Counted from the stretch's first letter, positions 14,040 through 25,827 are shown. The stretch is 64,000 nucleotides of DNA from Diphasiastrum complanatum (GCA_029204225.1 CM055109.1:31150370-31214369), one strand, 5' to 3'. Notes: generated by a model from the letters alone, not told the origin. Numbers and translations are program-made.

Positions 14040-14675
14040 TGCAAGTATATTGGATGTCATACATTCAAATATGTGTTTCCAAGATCCTAAGCAAGCGACT
14101 ACAGATCACTGATCATGAGAGAATCAATCAAGAAGACGACGCGAACGATGAGGTAGAGAAGAGAGCAATTGTATTTTCTGCTTTTGCATTTTCTAGTGAG
14201 TTGGTCAATGTCTCGCTCGTTGGCAACTTGACGCTCACCTCAATCGTCGTGTTCTGCTCGTTGGCAGACTTTCATGCACAACTTTTCTCTCTTCTATTCT
14301 TTTCATTCTCTACATCGTCTCTCTTTTCGTCTCCTCATTGTGTTGATCAAAAATGCGTATTTATCTCCACTGTGTGGAATTTACAAGATAGTTAATCAGA
14401 GAATTACAAGACAAATTAATGCTAATCAACTATTTAGTTATTATTTGTTATCACTGTCTCTTTCAGCTGAGCGTGAAGTACAATACACCACAATCGTCGA
14501 GCTGTTAGTTGGCAGCGCGAATTGTTTTCTTTCATTTCGTGTCTTCCTCTAGTGTGTTTCGTATCCTGGTCGTTGAGCCGAATCTCAAATACTTTTCTTT
14601 CGGTCTTCAGGGTATGTTTTCCCTTCGCTTCTTCACCTTTCGCAACAATGTTGTAGGAGTTCACAATTTCTAACA
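14040..14675 (-). repeat. copia 3' LTR, minus orientation (far edge approximate)
   Basis: On the minus strand the LTR starts TGTTAGAAATTGTG directly after a polypurine tract (GTTCAAGAGGGAG, plus 14676-14688). This is the typical copia 3' LTR start. The other edge is not fixed by a repeat copy and is set near 14040 by typical LTR length. Long ORFs across it on the plus strand are not supported as genes. Confidence 0.7.
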
Positions 14676-14830
14676 CTCCCTCTTGAACCTTGCAACTTTG
14701 TATATTTAATCCAATCGCTTTTCTTTGCCTTGCAAATAGTGGTTCGTCGAGCGGCTTCGTGAGCAAATCTGCAATCATGTCTTCAGATTTTATGTACTGA
14801 AGCTTGAGCTCTCATCTGTACAGAAGTATT
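14676..14830 (-). mobile_element. Ty1/copia RNase H C-terminal tail and polypurine tract
   Basis: The minus strand reads ELKLQYIKSEDMIADLLTKP then LFARQRKAIGL. This is the conserved C-terminus of copia RNase H (the ADLLTKP motif). The polypurine tract and the 3' LTR follow. The rest of the element upstream on the minus strand is missing. Confidence 0.88.
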
Positions 14831-15009
14831 GAGAGTCTGATTAGAGACAGAAAAGTGCAACAACTACTATAATGAAGATGAAATTTTTCTTCATCTTTTC
14901 TATGATTGTTATTTAAGGTTTTGGAAAGAACCATACAACTATGACTTCATTTCGTAAAATCATGATAAATGATATAGAAACTGATAGCAATACACTCAAA
15001 GTACTTGAA

Positions 15010-15270
15010 ACCTGAGCTTCTTGGGGCCATTACGCCAAGGGGGGATTAAAAGTGTTGGTGGGAACATGGCCCCCATAAGGGGTTGTCACTTGTTTTTGAG
15101 GCCATGTGCTTGCTAGGTGGCGTTCATAAGGCTTGCCACCTAGCAAGGCCAAAAGGGAAGGAAAAGGGTGTGGGTGAGGGGTAAACGCTCCACTCTCATC
15201 ATTGAGGAGCTTGCTTTGGCTTAGTCTCCTTGAGTTGAGCTCTCTGGATCAGTTGGAACAAGAATGAGTT
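15010..15270 (+). mobile_element. gypsy leader fragment, related to 21230-21460 in inverse orientation
   Basis: The reverse complement of this block matches the leader of the minus-strand gypsy at 21.2-21.5 kb, sharing CCTCAATGATG, GGAG-CTTTACCCC, GCCACCTAGCAAGCACATGG and CCCCTTATGGGG in the same order. It therefore belongs to the same family and lies in plus orientation. No gag start or LTR is attached. Confidence 0.7.
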
Positions 15271-16330
15271 TGGAGACATTTAGAGAACCATAAAAGAAAC
15301 TACAGTAACTATAGAACAAATCAAAATGACAAACTCAAGTATAATCTTTGAATTGAAAGGCCATGAAGGATGTCTTTCTCATATAATCGTTTTATTATTA
15401 AAGACTTTAGTCTTGCTTTTTCCTCATATGCTACTTCTTAGCATTAATTTTTTTGGTTTCTTTTGGTATTACTCATATTACATTTACATTTTGATGTCAT
15501 TAGAAATTAGTTCTACCTTTTTAGTGGATTGACTTTCAAAGTCCTTTTTTGGATTAAAATAACATTTTTGCTATTCAAGATGATTTTATTGTCCTCAAAA
15601 TGTGATTGATTTCTGTAGTGAAGCCATCTCACTTAAATCTTTCACTAATTTCTTACTTTATCAAGATATAATACGTTGAAGCTCATCATCATCCATAATA
15701 GGCCACCTTGTGTTTGATAATCATGCATAAAAGTCTTGGTCTTGCAACCTTATGCTATTGCTTGGTTTTCCAACTAAATTGCCACAAATAAATTTTCAAC
15801 TTGACACAAGCCTCTATGATTTTTTCCTCGCAATCAATCAATACATGAACCTAAACATTTCAAATAATTGTTAGTAACTATTTTGATATGTCTAGTCTCT
15901 TGAGTATTTAATACATATAAAGACATAGTAAAATTGTCATATAAATCGATGATGAAAAGTAGATGTTTTATAATATAGAATTATTTTTTGCAAGCTGTTA
16001 GGCTTATAATTTCCACACTCCAAGATCAATCAAATCAAGGACACACGTGTGTGCATGAACTATGATGATATTTACTCTTGTTGACTTGGAAAACATAGCA
16101 AGTATGAGTTTTATGCATGGCCGATCATATCATATTTTAAGAATTTCAAGTGATTTGTGTGAAACTTTGATAAGTGTGCTGATGTGTCAACTTTTATGAA
16201 AAAAAATAGATTAGGTAAAAAATAATCATAAAAAAAAAATGATTTCTCTCATTACGAGTTTCTTTTGTTTATCTTCTTCAAGGCATGAAGATTTGATAAT
16301 TTTGATTATTGCATGGAAAGTGTATCATAG
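15271..16330. other. unassigned AT-rich sequence
   Basis: Nothing supported on either strand. Confidence 0.35.
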
Positions 16331-16335
16331 TTTGA

Positions 16336-16660
16336 TTGGAATTTCAATTAGGCATAATGCTATTGGATAAATGTTCAACTTATGAATTTTGCAAATTGAT
16401 ATGTGTTGAAGATGCAAGCTCGACAAAAAGTCAGAACAGACAATCATGGTCGGATACTCGAACGAATCACAAGTTTACAAACTCTACAACTCAACCACGA
16501 AGAAAGTTGTGTCAAGTAGAGATGTGAAGTATGACGAGTCCACATTCCCTGGATTGAAGGTGAGCCTTCATATTTTTTTCCTAATTGAAATGGCATGTAA
16601 AATTATCCTCAAACATGCTCAATATTTTGTTGGTTTTCGATCTCACTAATCTTCCACTTT
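16336..16660 (+). mobile_element. Ty1/copia integrase-RT linker fragment
   Basis: At 16446-16560 the frame reads MVGYSNESQVYKLYN, then KKVVSSRDVKYDESTFPG. This is the conserved copia segment after the integrase core (GYS...YRLY...SRDV.FDE). The sequence on both sides is too decayed to assign. Confidence 0.8.
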
Positions 16661-17367
16661 TGTTTGAACTAGAGAAAATTGTTGTTGGGTTCTTTAGTAG
16701 CCTCCAAAAGCTTCATATGCACGACTATACCAAATTAACATGAACTTTCAAAAAATCAGTTTCTAGTAGAGACACTAGAACTAGCATGCTTTTTCTTATG
16801 TTAGAGTGATTAGCAACAAATGAAGGAGATTAAATCATTCTTTTATGATGTTAATATTGGCCTTGATTATATTTTCCTTTATATCTTCAATCTAGCCTAG
16901 CTTAGTATCTTAGTTAAGCCCTTACTCATCTTTCTCTTAATTTTATTACTATATTTTTTATTTAAGAATGACAATTTAGGATTGTCTTAGAGACTTGCTA
17001 TTAGAAATGAGAATTTGTGGTCCTTGCATAGATCTACCACGACCTACATGCATGAGAGTTTGCACACAATCAATTATGGCTAGATCAACTCAAATTTTCA
17101 AGAGCTATCTAACACACTTTGATCTAGGCAAGAGCTTCAACACACAAAAAGTTATCATCAACCAAACTTAAGCAAGTTTCATGCACATCCTTGAAAAAAC
17201 TAAGTATTTTTCACTATGGAAGATTCGTACAAGCATCTTCATCTCAAGTAGAGAAAGCAAAAAATTGAGTTCTCGAGTAGAAAAAATTTGTATGTACAAT
17301 GAGAACTCACTTTCATATAGTAGTGGCTCCAGTTCTTGCTACAAAAAGCATGTGACAACCTCTAATA

Positions 17368-17515
17368 ATGATTGGACCTCAAGATTTTCACCTCACAAGA
17401 TAATTGGTCCTCATGATTTGCACCTCGCAATATGATTGGGCCTCATAATTTGCACCTCTTAACATGATTGGGCCTCATGATTTGCACCTCTTAACATGAT
17501 TGGACCTCATGAGCC
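17368..17515. repeat. 32-bp minisatellite, about 4.6 units
   Basis: Copies begin near 17368, 17400, 17432, 17464 and 17496, with consensus ATGATTGGGCCTCATG then ATTTGCACCTCTTAAC. Units three and four are nearly identical and the outer ones are more diverged. Confidence 0.85.
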
Positions 17516-17669
17516 AATGAGATGTGGATTAGGATACACTCTTGCAAGTTTCCAGCCTTGAGATGGAAGCTATTTGACTTTTCTAAATCATCATTAGAAT
17601 ATGTACAAGGTGGTGGTGGTGGACATAAATCCAACCCCATGATGATAACTAGCATGCAAAATAACTAGT

Positions 17670-18349
17670 TGTGAAGAATTGCCAAAAATTGGCAAATCTA
17701 GCTTGATCAAAGACCATGTAGAACATTGTAAATATTGTGTATAATTGGGTTCCACACATGTAAGGCCAAGATGCCACGTGGAAACCCACTCCTAATATAG
17801 GTTAGGTCAAGTCAAGAGAGTTGGTCATGTCTATTTGGTGGTCATCCCTACTTTATAGGACCTACACCTAAGTTTAAGGTGAGAATTTGACCAACTAGCT
17901 ACCTACCAAGCATACCTCTAGGAAATAGACTAGGGTTTCATTTTAGGTCAAGGAGAGTGAGTTAACTTCCTTATTACATGCTGGAAATCCACCTAACTTC
18001 AAGAAGGAAGTCGAATTTGCTATGTATTCCCTCTCTCCATAGTGAAAAGATAGAAATTTTTTGGAGCTCATTGGCAATCTCAAGCTAGTTCACTGTGTAC
18101 ATTGAGTTTTTGTGATCCAAATGAAACCAAATCAATTTCTACTTGTTTCTCAGGTTGAAGGCCGTACTACAGTCTATAGTACACACGTGTGGGCTCGTAT
18201 TTCAATGTTGATCAATGCTATTGATTGTTAGTTAATGCTTGTTGTTTGTCAAATTGCCAATCTAGATCAACTTTTTTAAGCAGGCATCCAATCACTCTTG
18301 TGGATCTTTTGTAGATCCATTTATGGTCCTAAAGTACAGTACTTTCACA
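17670..18349 (+). repeat. copia 5' LTR (family 1, copy B)
   Basis: This 680-base block starts TGTGAAGAATTG and ends CTTTCACA. It is similar throughout to 774-1475. The primer-binding site follows directly, so this copy is a 5' LTR in plus orientation. Confidence 0.9.
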
Positions 18350-18360
18350 TGGTATCAGAG
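18350..18360 (+). other. retrotransposon primer-binding site
   Basis: TGGTATCAGAG directly follows the LTR end, complementary to the initiator methionine tRNA 3' end. Confidence 0.88.
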
Positions 18361-19084
18361 ACAAGTACAAGAGCATAAGCCATTGATCTAATGCAAATCC
18401 ATTTTTAGCAAGTTTTGGTGCTAAAAACTAGTATTGAGAGGGCAAGCTAGAATCTTGATTTTGGTGAGGAGAGTTGATCCCAAACTTGGTAGGGGTCCAA
18501 ATCCGTACTGTCCACATGTGTAGGCACCTCTGGACCTGCATTTAATGCATGGTATTCATTTGATCCAAAAAAATTCAATTTGTGAGTTGTTGGTGTAATG
18601 TTTGGTGGAGATCCTAGGATAATCTACCAAGATCATTTGCCATTGATAAGATTTGAATTTGTTTCATGGAATCTAATTAATTTAGGCTGAGTTCAAGTTC
18701 TATTAAGGTTAAAAACAGGTCTTGAAAGTACACCAAGAAGGAAGAAAGAGATTAAGTCATTTTTTTGTCCAAAAATAGCCAAAATTTGTTGATACCAACT
18801 TAGAATTTGCTTTGCACAGGAACACAGATCATGCTACACAATAACACAAACAGAAAACACTCTCCACAACAAGCTCACATAGCAACTGTATTTCTCAAAA
18901 TGAAATTACACTGTACATATAGTTGTTCACTCAGGAAACCCATGCATGACCCAGGTTGCTGTTGGCGGGATGCATGTCCCATCGACTTGCCTCATGGCGA
19001 GGCCAATTGATCCTTATCCACTGATAGGACGCACAGTACAGTAACACAGTGATTCTACTTTAATTATGACTCCAATAGCATATT
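18361..19084 (+). mobile_element. copia leader and lost gag region
   Basis: The sequence after the primer-binding site should hold the untranslated leader and gag. No zinc knuckle or capsid signature is recognisable here, so gag and the protease active site appear to be deleted or decayed. Confidence 0.5.
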
Positions 19085-20930
19085 TTGACGCATCCATATG
19101 CACATTTTGAAGTGGAATTCAATGTCAATAATTGTTCTATAAAGAAAGGTGATAAGATCCTTGCATGTGGATCTAAACATGGAGGCATTTTCAAGCTAGA
19201 TGTGCATGAAAATGCAAGTGCATGTGATGTTGCATTGATGATTTGTGTTTCCAAGAAGGAAGAATTGCATAGGAGGTTGCATGTTTCCAATTTCATATCT
19301 ATGTCTTCAATGGTCAAGGAGATCAAGCCAAGAGTGGCTTATTCTATGGCAAAATCACATATGGATCCATATTTGATGTCTTCAACCAAGACAAAACATC
19401 CTATGGAGTTGGCACATTTGGATGTTCATCTTTCTTTATCAGTAAGCAAGGGAGGTGTTTCTTGCTTTACATGTACTATTGATGGTTCCACAAGTTACAT
19501 TTGGCTATGTCTTATATCTTCAAGTTTAATGGTGCATGTGTATGTTCCATCATGCAAAACTTTATGGAGTTATGGAGCTAATGGAAGGAGTGCACTATAT
19601 GGAGTCTTGTTCAACTATAAGCCTAAGGTTGTGTACCTTAGTGTTCTTGAAGGTAAGATCCAAGTCTAATATGGATCATGGTTGGATGCTTATCCACCAA
19701 GGAAGGCTACAAAGCCTTTACACTCTCTATCTCAAAGGTGTTTGATCATGGAGAAGTTATTGATTTTGAAAATCTATTTTCTATCTTGGAAGAGGCTGAG
19801 AGCACAGTGTCTCTTATTGCATCAAAAGTTCATTCTATTGAGAAAAGCCAACTTATGATGGGGTCGAAGTTTGAGGAGGAGTATCCTCAACATGCAAGTC
19901 CAAGTAGATCTTCTTTATTGTACAAGGCCAAGTCCTTGAGGATCTTATTTCATGGAAAAGAAAAGATAAGTGAAGGTGGTATTCATTGTATTCTACTCAC
20001 CTATGGATCTCTTTCTTTTATTGATGATCTATCTTGCTTAGTTGAGATTTGTTTATCTCAAAGATCAAGTAAGACTATTCTAGTTTTGAATGAAGTCTTT
20101 AGTTTGGAGTTAATTCTTGTCATTAGTGACTTGATTATGTTTCCAAAACATCTAGAAAGCAAGATATTGTATCATCATTTGTATGCTCTTAAATTGAGTA
20201 AGAGCAAGAATAAGAACAAGCTCAAACATATTGAAGAATATGTTCCTTTGTTTCACCACAACCTCAGATATGAGGCAATACATTAGCAACATGAACAATG
20301 AAAGAAAAGCAAGAGTATGCTCTAACTCGAGCACTCTTCGAGTTAGATGCAAATTCTGTCCAGCCTAAACTCATGTGTATTATATCTTGGACAATTATTG
20401 TCATTCAAGGACTTGCCCTGACTCGGACACTGCTCGAGTTAGATGCCCACATCTGTATGCCCCAGAGTCATGTGTAATAGATTTTGTAAATGATGGTGTT
20501 TTAATGGTTCTTCATGGCAAGTTCAAGCATGCAAAAGGTAAGGAAAGAGCTAACTTCATCAATGGAGGTGAAGGTTCTTCTTTGGAAAAGGTTGTTGTTA
20601 ATGATTTCTTTGATCATATGGAAAAAGATGTTGCTAGGTGCATGCATGAAGGAGGTGGTTCTTCTACATTCTTTTGTGATGAGTCCAAGAAAGTCATTTT
20701 TGTAGCAAGTGGAGTCACATGTCTTCATAAAGAGAGTAGATCAAATGGTTCTATCAAAAGACTTGTTGAGGGAGATAGTCACAAGTCAAGGAGAAGAGAA
20801 GTATGTGAAGAGTTCAAAGTAGGATGTACTTTGAATGATGTCATTGTGAATGATAGTGAGGAAGAATCATTATCATATGAGTCATTACCTAAATCATTGA
20901 GTAGAAATTCTTGTTTGATTGATCTAGCCA
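19085..20930 (+). mobile_element. Ty1/copia integrase remnant with linker
   Basis: From 19100 the frame reads NNCSIKKGDKILACGSKHGG then IFKLDVHENASA, the segment between protease and the GAG-pre-integrase domain. HRRLHVSNF follows, then ELAHLDVHLSLSVSKGG and TIDGSTSYIWLCLISS, which are the first core aspartate region of integrase in degraded form. Near 19640-19745 a different frame holds the post-core GYP-KEGYKAF-like segment. From 20300 to 20930 an open frame with SEEES-type acidic stretches is the likely linker before RT. It shares orientation with the LTR and primer-binding site at 17.7-18.4 kb. The sequence breaks at about 20940 where the minus-strand gypsy begins. Non-functional. Confidence 0.75.
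20318..20490 (+). repeat. imperfect direct repeat, about 97-bp period
   Basis: Two copies share GCTCGAGTTAGATGC-like cores: CTCGAGCACTCTTCGAGTTA near 20326 and CTCGGACACTGCTCGAGTTA near 20423. Each is followed about 30 bases later by CATGTGTA. Within each copy CTCGAG-type half-sites face one another. Confidence 0.6.
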
Positions 20931-20939
20931 TGACAATAC

Positions 20940-21184
20940 CACATCAAGAAGTTGTCTTTCTGTTCACCCGAAAAAAAGTCCGGATTAAACATTGGATATA
21001 CGCCAACGGACCGCAAGTGCGTCAAAGAATGCCACTCTTGCTCGGCCGCGGCATGCTTGGCCTGCATTTCTAAAATTTGGTTTTGTAGTAGATTTAGGGC
21101 CTGAACAAGCTGGTTAGTGTCTACATCAGGAGGAGGAGGTGGTGGTGAAGACGGTCCTTCACCTGAGGGCATAGCAGGGTCCAT
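20940..21184 (-). mobile_element. Ty3/gypsy gag N-terminus, truncated
   Basis: The minus strand opens at 21184 with MDPAMPSGEGPSS, a run of six prolines, then DTNQLVQALNLLQNQIL and HAAAEQEW. This proline-rich start followed by a short coiled coil is typical of plant gypsy gag proteins. The frame is cut at about 20940-20960, where copia linker sequence of the opposite strand begins. The ORF continuing on the plus strand through this block is a shadow. Confidence 0.7.
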
Positions 21185-22728
21185 GGCGCTCTAAGGAAGG
21201 AAGCAAAGAAAAAACTGCAAGGGCTTCGCAACAAAAGGACTTAGAGAACTTGAGAGCACTACTCAAGGAGACTAAGCCACAATAAGCACCTCAATGATGG
21301 AAATGGAGCCTTTACCCCCCATTCCACTTCTTTCCTTCCAAAAAAGCCTTGCTGGGTGGTGGGCCTTATGGTCGCCACCTAGCAAGCACATGGGCTCCTG
21401 AAACAAGTGGCATCCCCTTATGGGGTCCACCTGCCCTCAAATCACATGGCCACCACCCTCCCTACGCCACCTCACCCAAGGGTCACTTGGGTCATGTCCC
21501 CACCCACCTTTTGGTTCACCGCCTTGTCATCATGGCCTTATCGCCCAAAGACACACCTAAATCTCCTGTAAGGCTTGTCCTTAGACTAAGGAGAAGGCGC
21601 TGGTACAACCGTACGTTCATGAGGAGGTGGAGGAAAAAACTTCAAATTTCCTCCCAAAGGTAAAGAAGATAGAGGATTTACCATTTTTTTTAAGTGTAAG
21701 TGGAAGATTACAAGGAGTTGGATTAAGCCCAACAAAGAGGCTAGGAAAGACAAGAAGAAGGGCACACAAATCTGTACTTGCAACAAGTACAGCTGTGTAC
21801 TTTTATTTTATTTCCCTCCCCTCTCTTAAAAATTTTATGAAGTCAAAGTTTGGTTGAAACTTGCTTTAGAAATGTAAGTTACAAGGTTTGTAAGTTGTAT
21901 TTCATAGCTTAAAAAGCAATTTTTTTGAAACAAAAGTTAAGAAACTTTATAACTTATGAATAAAAACTTAGAAATCAAACTTTGCAAGGCTTCAAAGTCC
22001 CCCTTTAAGAAATAGGTTTGAAATTTACAAAGTTAATAAAGACTTTGTAAATTTATGATTAAAGTTTGAAACGTATTTTTCAAGGACAAAGGTCAAAACT
22101 TTGTTTAATAACAAAGTTCACAAGGTTTAGGAAGTTTGAGTTGCAAGTTCGTTTCATTTTTTTCAACTTTTTACAAAGTTCAAAAGTTACAAAGTTTATT
22201 GTGCTTTGCAACTTGACATCCCATCACAAGCAAAGACAAAGAGTACTTAGTAAAAGTACAAGGTGATATGACGGGATTAATTCCCCTCCCCCAAATGAAA
22301 GATCACTTTGGAGATAGCCTGTGGCTGCTGCCTGTGTCAGAAAATTTGTTAGTAGGCCGTACAAATCCATGCGCGCAGGTGCCTGGCAAATTTTATTTTA
22401 TTTTTTCAAATTTTTTTTTGCATTATACAAAAACTTTGAATGCAAAAAATTTTCAACTTCCGAGTCCCAAAATAAGGCCAGAAAATGAAATCGGCTTTTG
22501 AAGTTTTTAAAACTGCAAAAAATTCAAGAAAAACCAACTACTACTACCATAGCTAGCAAAGGTGGTTCATTTTCAATCAAAACAACCTCGGATTGAGACG
22601 AACCAAAAAGCAAAGTTGTTCAGATCGATTCAACAAAATCAATTAAGCCTTCAAAAACTTCAACTAAAAGATTAAACCAACCAAAAGTGTAAGTTAGAGC
22701 GATTGCACCTTATTCACAATGATCGGTG
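21185..22728 (-). mobile_element. gypsy 5' untranslated leader
   Basis: About 1.5 kb between gag and the primer-binding site. The part near gag is relatively GC-rich and is shared with 15010-15270. The part from 21800 to 22240 is low complexity, with many AAAGTTT/CAAAGTT blocks. No ORF is supported. Confidence 0.65.
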
Positions 22729-22740
22729 GCTCTGATACCA
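22729..22740 (-). other. retrotransposon primer-binding site (minus)
   Basis: GCTCTGATACCA is the reverse complement of TGGTATCAGAGC. It lies two bases inside the LTR edge. Confidence 0.85.
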
Positions 22741-22742
22741 AC

Positions 22743-23268
22743 TGTTAGAATCTCCATCGTCGTGCCGGTCATTGCTAAAGCACAAACAGGTGACGAACGC
22801 TACGTTACCGCCCAACCATAGAGGTACTGCCACCTCACCCTCATGCACTGGAGATACAGACCACCATCAAGCAATCTTGGATCTCATGTAAGCCATGGTG
22901 TCCCATACCACCATGCCTTACCCTCGACCCTTGCCTACCTACATCCTGAGGCCTAGATACTCGTCCTGACCTGACCACCAGTGGAAGAGCTCTTCATTCT
23001 CCTGGAGAGAATGAATGCCAAGCTCATGGAGATCCACCTCTATATACATAGTCCAGGCGAATCATCTCCCTCCATAGGAGTCACGCATGACCAACGACAC
23101 GTGGCAGTTGTGCACACTGATGCGGGTCTATAACAGCGAGTCACCACATGCCAATAAGACATTGACACGTGGCATCCAAAAGACCTGTAGCTCCAGATCA
23201 GTGTTCCGTCCCATAACTGAGACCATCACCTCAAGTTTCCTGTTGCGTACCCTTATGGGTACGTAACA
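22743..23268 (-). repeat. gypsy 5' LTR, minus orientation
   Basis: A 526-base block with TG...CA ends (TGTTAGAATCTCC ... GTACGTAACA), noticeably richer in GC than its surroundings. The primer-binding site sits on its left, so it is the 5' LTR of the minus-strand gypsy whose gag starts at 21184. No 3' LTR of this element is seen. Confidence 0.8.
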
Positions 23269-23270
23269 CA

Positions 23271-23378
23271 GGGGGACCGATTTTGTGGAACTCAAGAAAG
23301 CAGAAATCAGTTGCACTTTCTTCGATCGAGGCAGAGTACATCGTAGCATGTCAAGCTTTAAAAGAAACTGCAATGCAC
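23271..23378 (+). mobile_element. Ty1/copia RNase H scrap
   Basis: A short clean frame reads GPILWNSRKQKSVALSSIEA and then EYIVACQALKETAMH. This is the copia RNase H segment with the catalytic glutamate (SS-EAEY). It is bounded on the left by the gypsy LTR and on the right by the repeat block at 23360-23945. Confidence 0.85.
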
Positions 23379-23945
23379 GATTAAAAAGTTATTGTAGTAT
23401 GAACATTCATACCCTACTTGATATCGAAGCCGAGCGACCATGACCTATTTATTCTCATTGAACATAATACTTTGGTCGCACGACTGAGATATCAGAGCTA
23501 AGCGACCCATGGCCTTTCCTAACTGAACATAATGCTCTAGTCGCGTGTCTGCGATATCAGAGCTACACTACCAGAGCATTATGTTTAGTGAGAAGAGGCC
23601 ATGGGTCGCTCGGCTCCGATATCAAGGAGGGTATGAATCTTCAGATGGCCATAACTTTTTAACCGTGTGTCGGATTGAAGTGATCCAAAACAAAAAAAGT
23701 GTGCAATTTTTCATGATCTACACAATGGTGTAAACAAATGCTAAAATATCTCAGCCACGTGAGCAGAGCATTATGTCCAGTGTGAACAGGTCATTGGTTG
23801 CTCGGCTCCGATATCAGGTAGGGTATGAATCTTCAAACTGCCATAACTTTTTAATCGTGCATTGGATTGAAGTAATCCAAAAAGAAAAAGTGTGCAATTT
23901 TTCATGATCTACCTAATGGTGTAGATAGATGCTACACTTCTGTTA
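23360..23945. repeat. inverted and direct repeat block (foldback-like)
   Basis: Two direct copies lie at about 23566-23750 and 23761-23940. They share AGAGCATTATGT, GCTCGGCTCCGATATCA, GGGTATGAATCTTCA, CCATAACTTTTTAA and GTGTGCAATTTTTCATGATC. The stretch 23365-23560 holds the same motifs in reverse complement (ATTAAAAAGTTAT, TTCATACCCTAC, TGATATCGAAGCCGAGCGAC, CATAATGCTCT), partly twice. The whole could fold into a long imperfect hairpin. No ORF is supported. Confidence 0.75.
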
Positions 23946-24109
23946 CTAAAAGCAATATATTTTCCTCTCCACATAAGCTCACTCCACCTGCCTTCCGATG
24001 GTGAGGCACGACACGACGCGACGACATATGCGTGAGGAGATGGAATTTCAGTGTAATTGGTTTATCTCATAAGTGGCTGCCCAAAATTGAAGTTGGCTCG
24101 CCACCGTTA

Positions 24110-25060
24110 CGGTCTAGCACACATGGAAACACACCATTGGCCCATGTGGACATAAATCCTTTGAAAAGTCCAAAAAAGCATCTTCGCAAAAGGCCTTTTT
24201 GGATTCAAGAGTTCCCCTAATGTGCACTGGTCCATGGTAGCTCGAATATACCTCACGACTCTTATGAGAGCCTTCCAATGGGTAATGCCAAGATTAGCCA
24301 TATAGAGTGAGATTCCTGCAAAAGAGATGTCTGGTACAGACCATTGCGTACATAAGAGATTCAAGTATTGATCGATAAGGATACTCTCTCATTTGCTCCT
24401 CTTCCTGCTTGGTCTGGGGACATTGGTCCTTCGACAAGTACAGGCCTGGATCCATCGGTGAGTGAGCTAATGTACAATTCATTAGATTATAGTTGTTAAG
24501 AACATTGTGAAGATAGCTTTGTTGAGTGATATAGATCAGTTGTCTCGCTCTGTCTCTGTGGATCTGAATGCCTAGACAGAAGTGAGCTTCGCTTAGATTA
24601 GTCATGTCAAACTCAAAAAATAACATTTGTTTAGAATCTTTGACCAAATTGGTATTGTTGCTGAAAAGCAACGTATCATCCACATATAAGGTGATGATAA
24701 TGAAGGATTGATGCACCGACTTGAAATAGACATTGCAATTAGCAGTGCTTGGTTGGAAACCTTGTTCGATGACGAATGTGTCGATCCTTTGAAACCAAGC
24801 TCTAGCAGATTGTTTCAATCCGTAAAGTGCTTTATGGAGTTTATAAACATGATTCTTCATACATTCCAGAACGTATCCTTCGGGTTGGATCATATAGATG
24901 TCTTCTTGTATAACTCCATTCAGATAAGCTGTTTGCACATCAAGTTGATGCACTTCGAGGTTGGCAGCTGCAACATATGATAGGAGCACTCAGATCGACA
25001 AACGTTTGACTATAGGGATGAAGTCTCGATTGATTGCATAACGTCATGAGCATAACGTCT
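24110..25060 (-). mobile_element. Ty1/copia reverse transcriptase fragment, minus strand
   Basis: From about 25030 down: degraded PIVKRLSI, then LLSYVAAANLEVHQLDVQTA, AYLNGVIQEDIYMIQPEGY, LHKALYGLKQSARAWFQRI, IITLYVDDTLLFSNN (the YVDD active site), HFCLGIQIHRDRARQLIYIT, and REYPYRSILESLMYAMVCTR. A frameshift near 24300 passes into THWKALIRVVRYI. The RT core is open for 231 codons but the element lacks everything upstream, and the RNase H side is cut at about 24110. It is related to the plus-strand fragments at 28 and 34 kb. Confidence 0.92.
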
Positions 25061-25825
25061 CGATTGATTGCATCTCCCTCTCTCTTTTGTAGCGATTGCA
25101 GTGTTCTATGACTTTCTTATGTTTGTGCGGAACTGAGTATCTAAACCTAGACAACAGACCTTTAGCTATGTTTTCTGGCCATATTCGCAGGAAACTCTAT
25201 GACAGGTCACCAGTTTTGAAAGAATAGAGCGCTAGTTGAGAAGATAACTTGTTGATCATCACTTCATCTATTTTTGTTGAAAGTTTGAAATCCATAAGCT
25301 GAGAGATGCACGATCGTTCATGCACATATGATATCTACATTGCTAAGTACCCATCAATTGCAAGCTGATCAAACGTTCAAGGTGAGTGTGCTCGGGTGCT
25401 TATGAGTGATTCTTGGCTGCCATCATTCCATGTAAAGTCTACTCATAGATTGAAATCAGATTAGAGCAAGGTGTTTTGCTCTAAAATTTTTGAGCGCTAG
25501 AATCAGTGATTACATTCTTGGAATCGTTGGGGGCCGTGGAATCAGTAATTGAAAATCAGTTGAGGGCCTGTGGAATCAGCTGGGGGGCCATGAAATCAGC
25601 TGGCTGAGTACATTGCCAACAAATGATCCTTGAGCACTGCCTTCAAGATATAATGAATGTGTTAAGCGCTACCATGAAGGATTGTGGGCGGCAAGACCAT
25701 GAAGTGAGTATGAACGCTAGGATTAAGAGTGCCTTGGAGAAGACTTGGGCAATGAATATCTCCAATCCCTGATTTTACACCCAATCAAATGATTCCATCA
25801 TTTTCTATTTTGTAAAGCATGTCCT
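25061..25825. other. unassigned sequence
   Basis: No gene is supported. A short GGAATCAG-rich repetition occurs at about 25500-25620. Confidence 0.3.
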
Positions 25826-25827
25826 CT

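Noticed and set aside
14039-14552. Plus-strand ORFs of 118 and 92 codons
   Set aside because: They lie inside a minus-oriented copia 3' LTR and show no protein motif.
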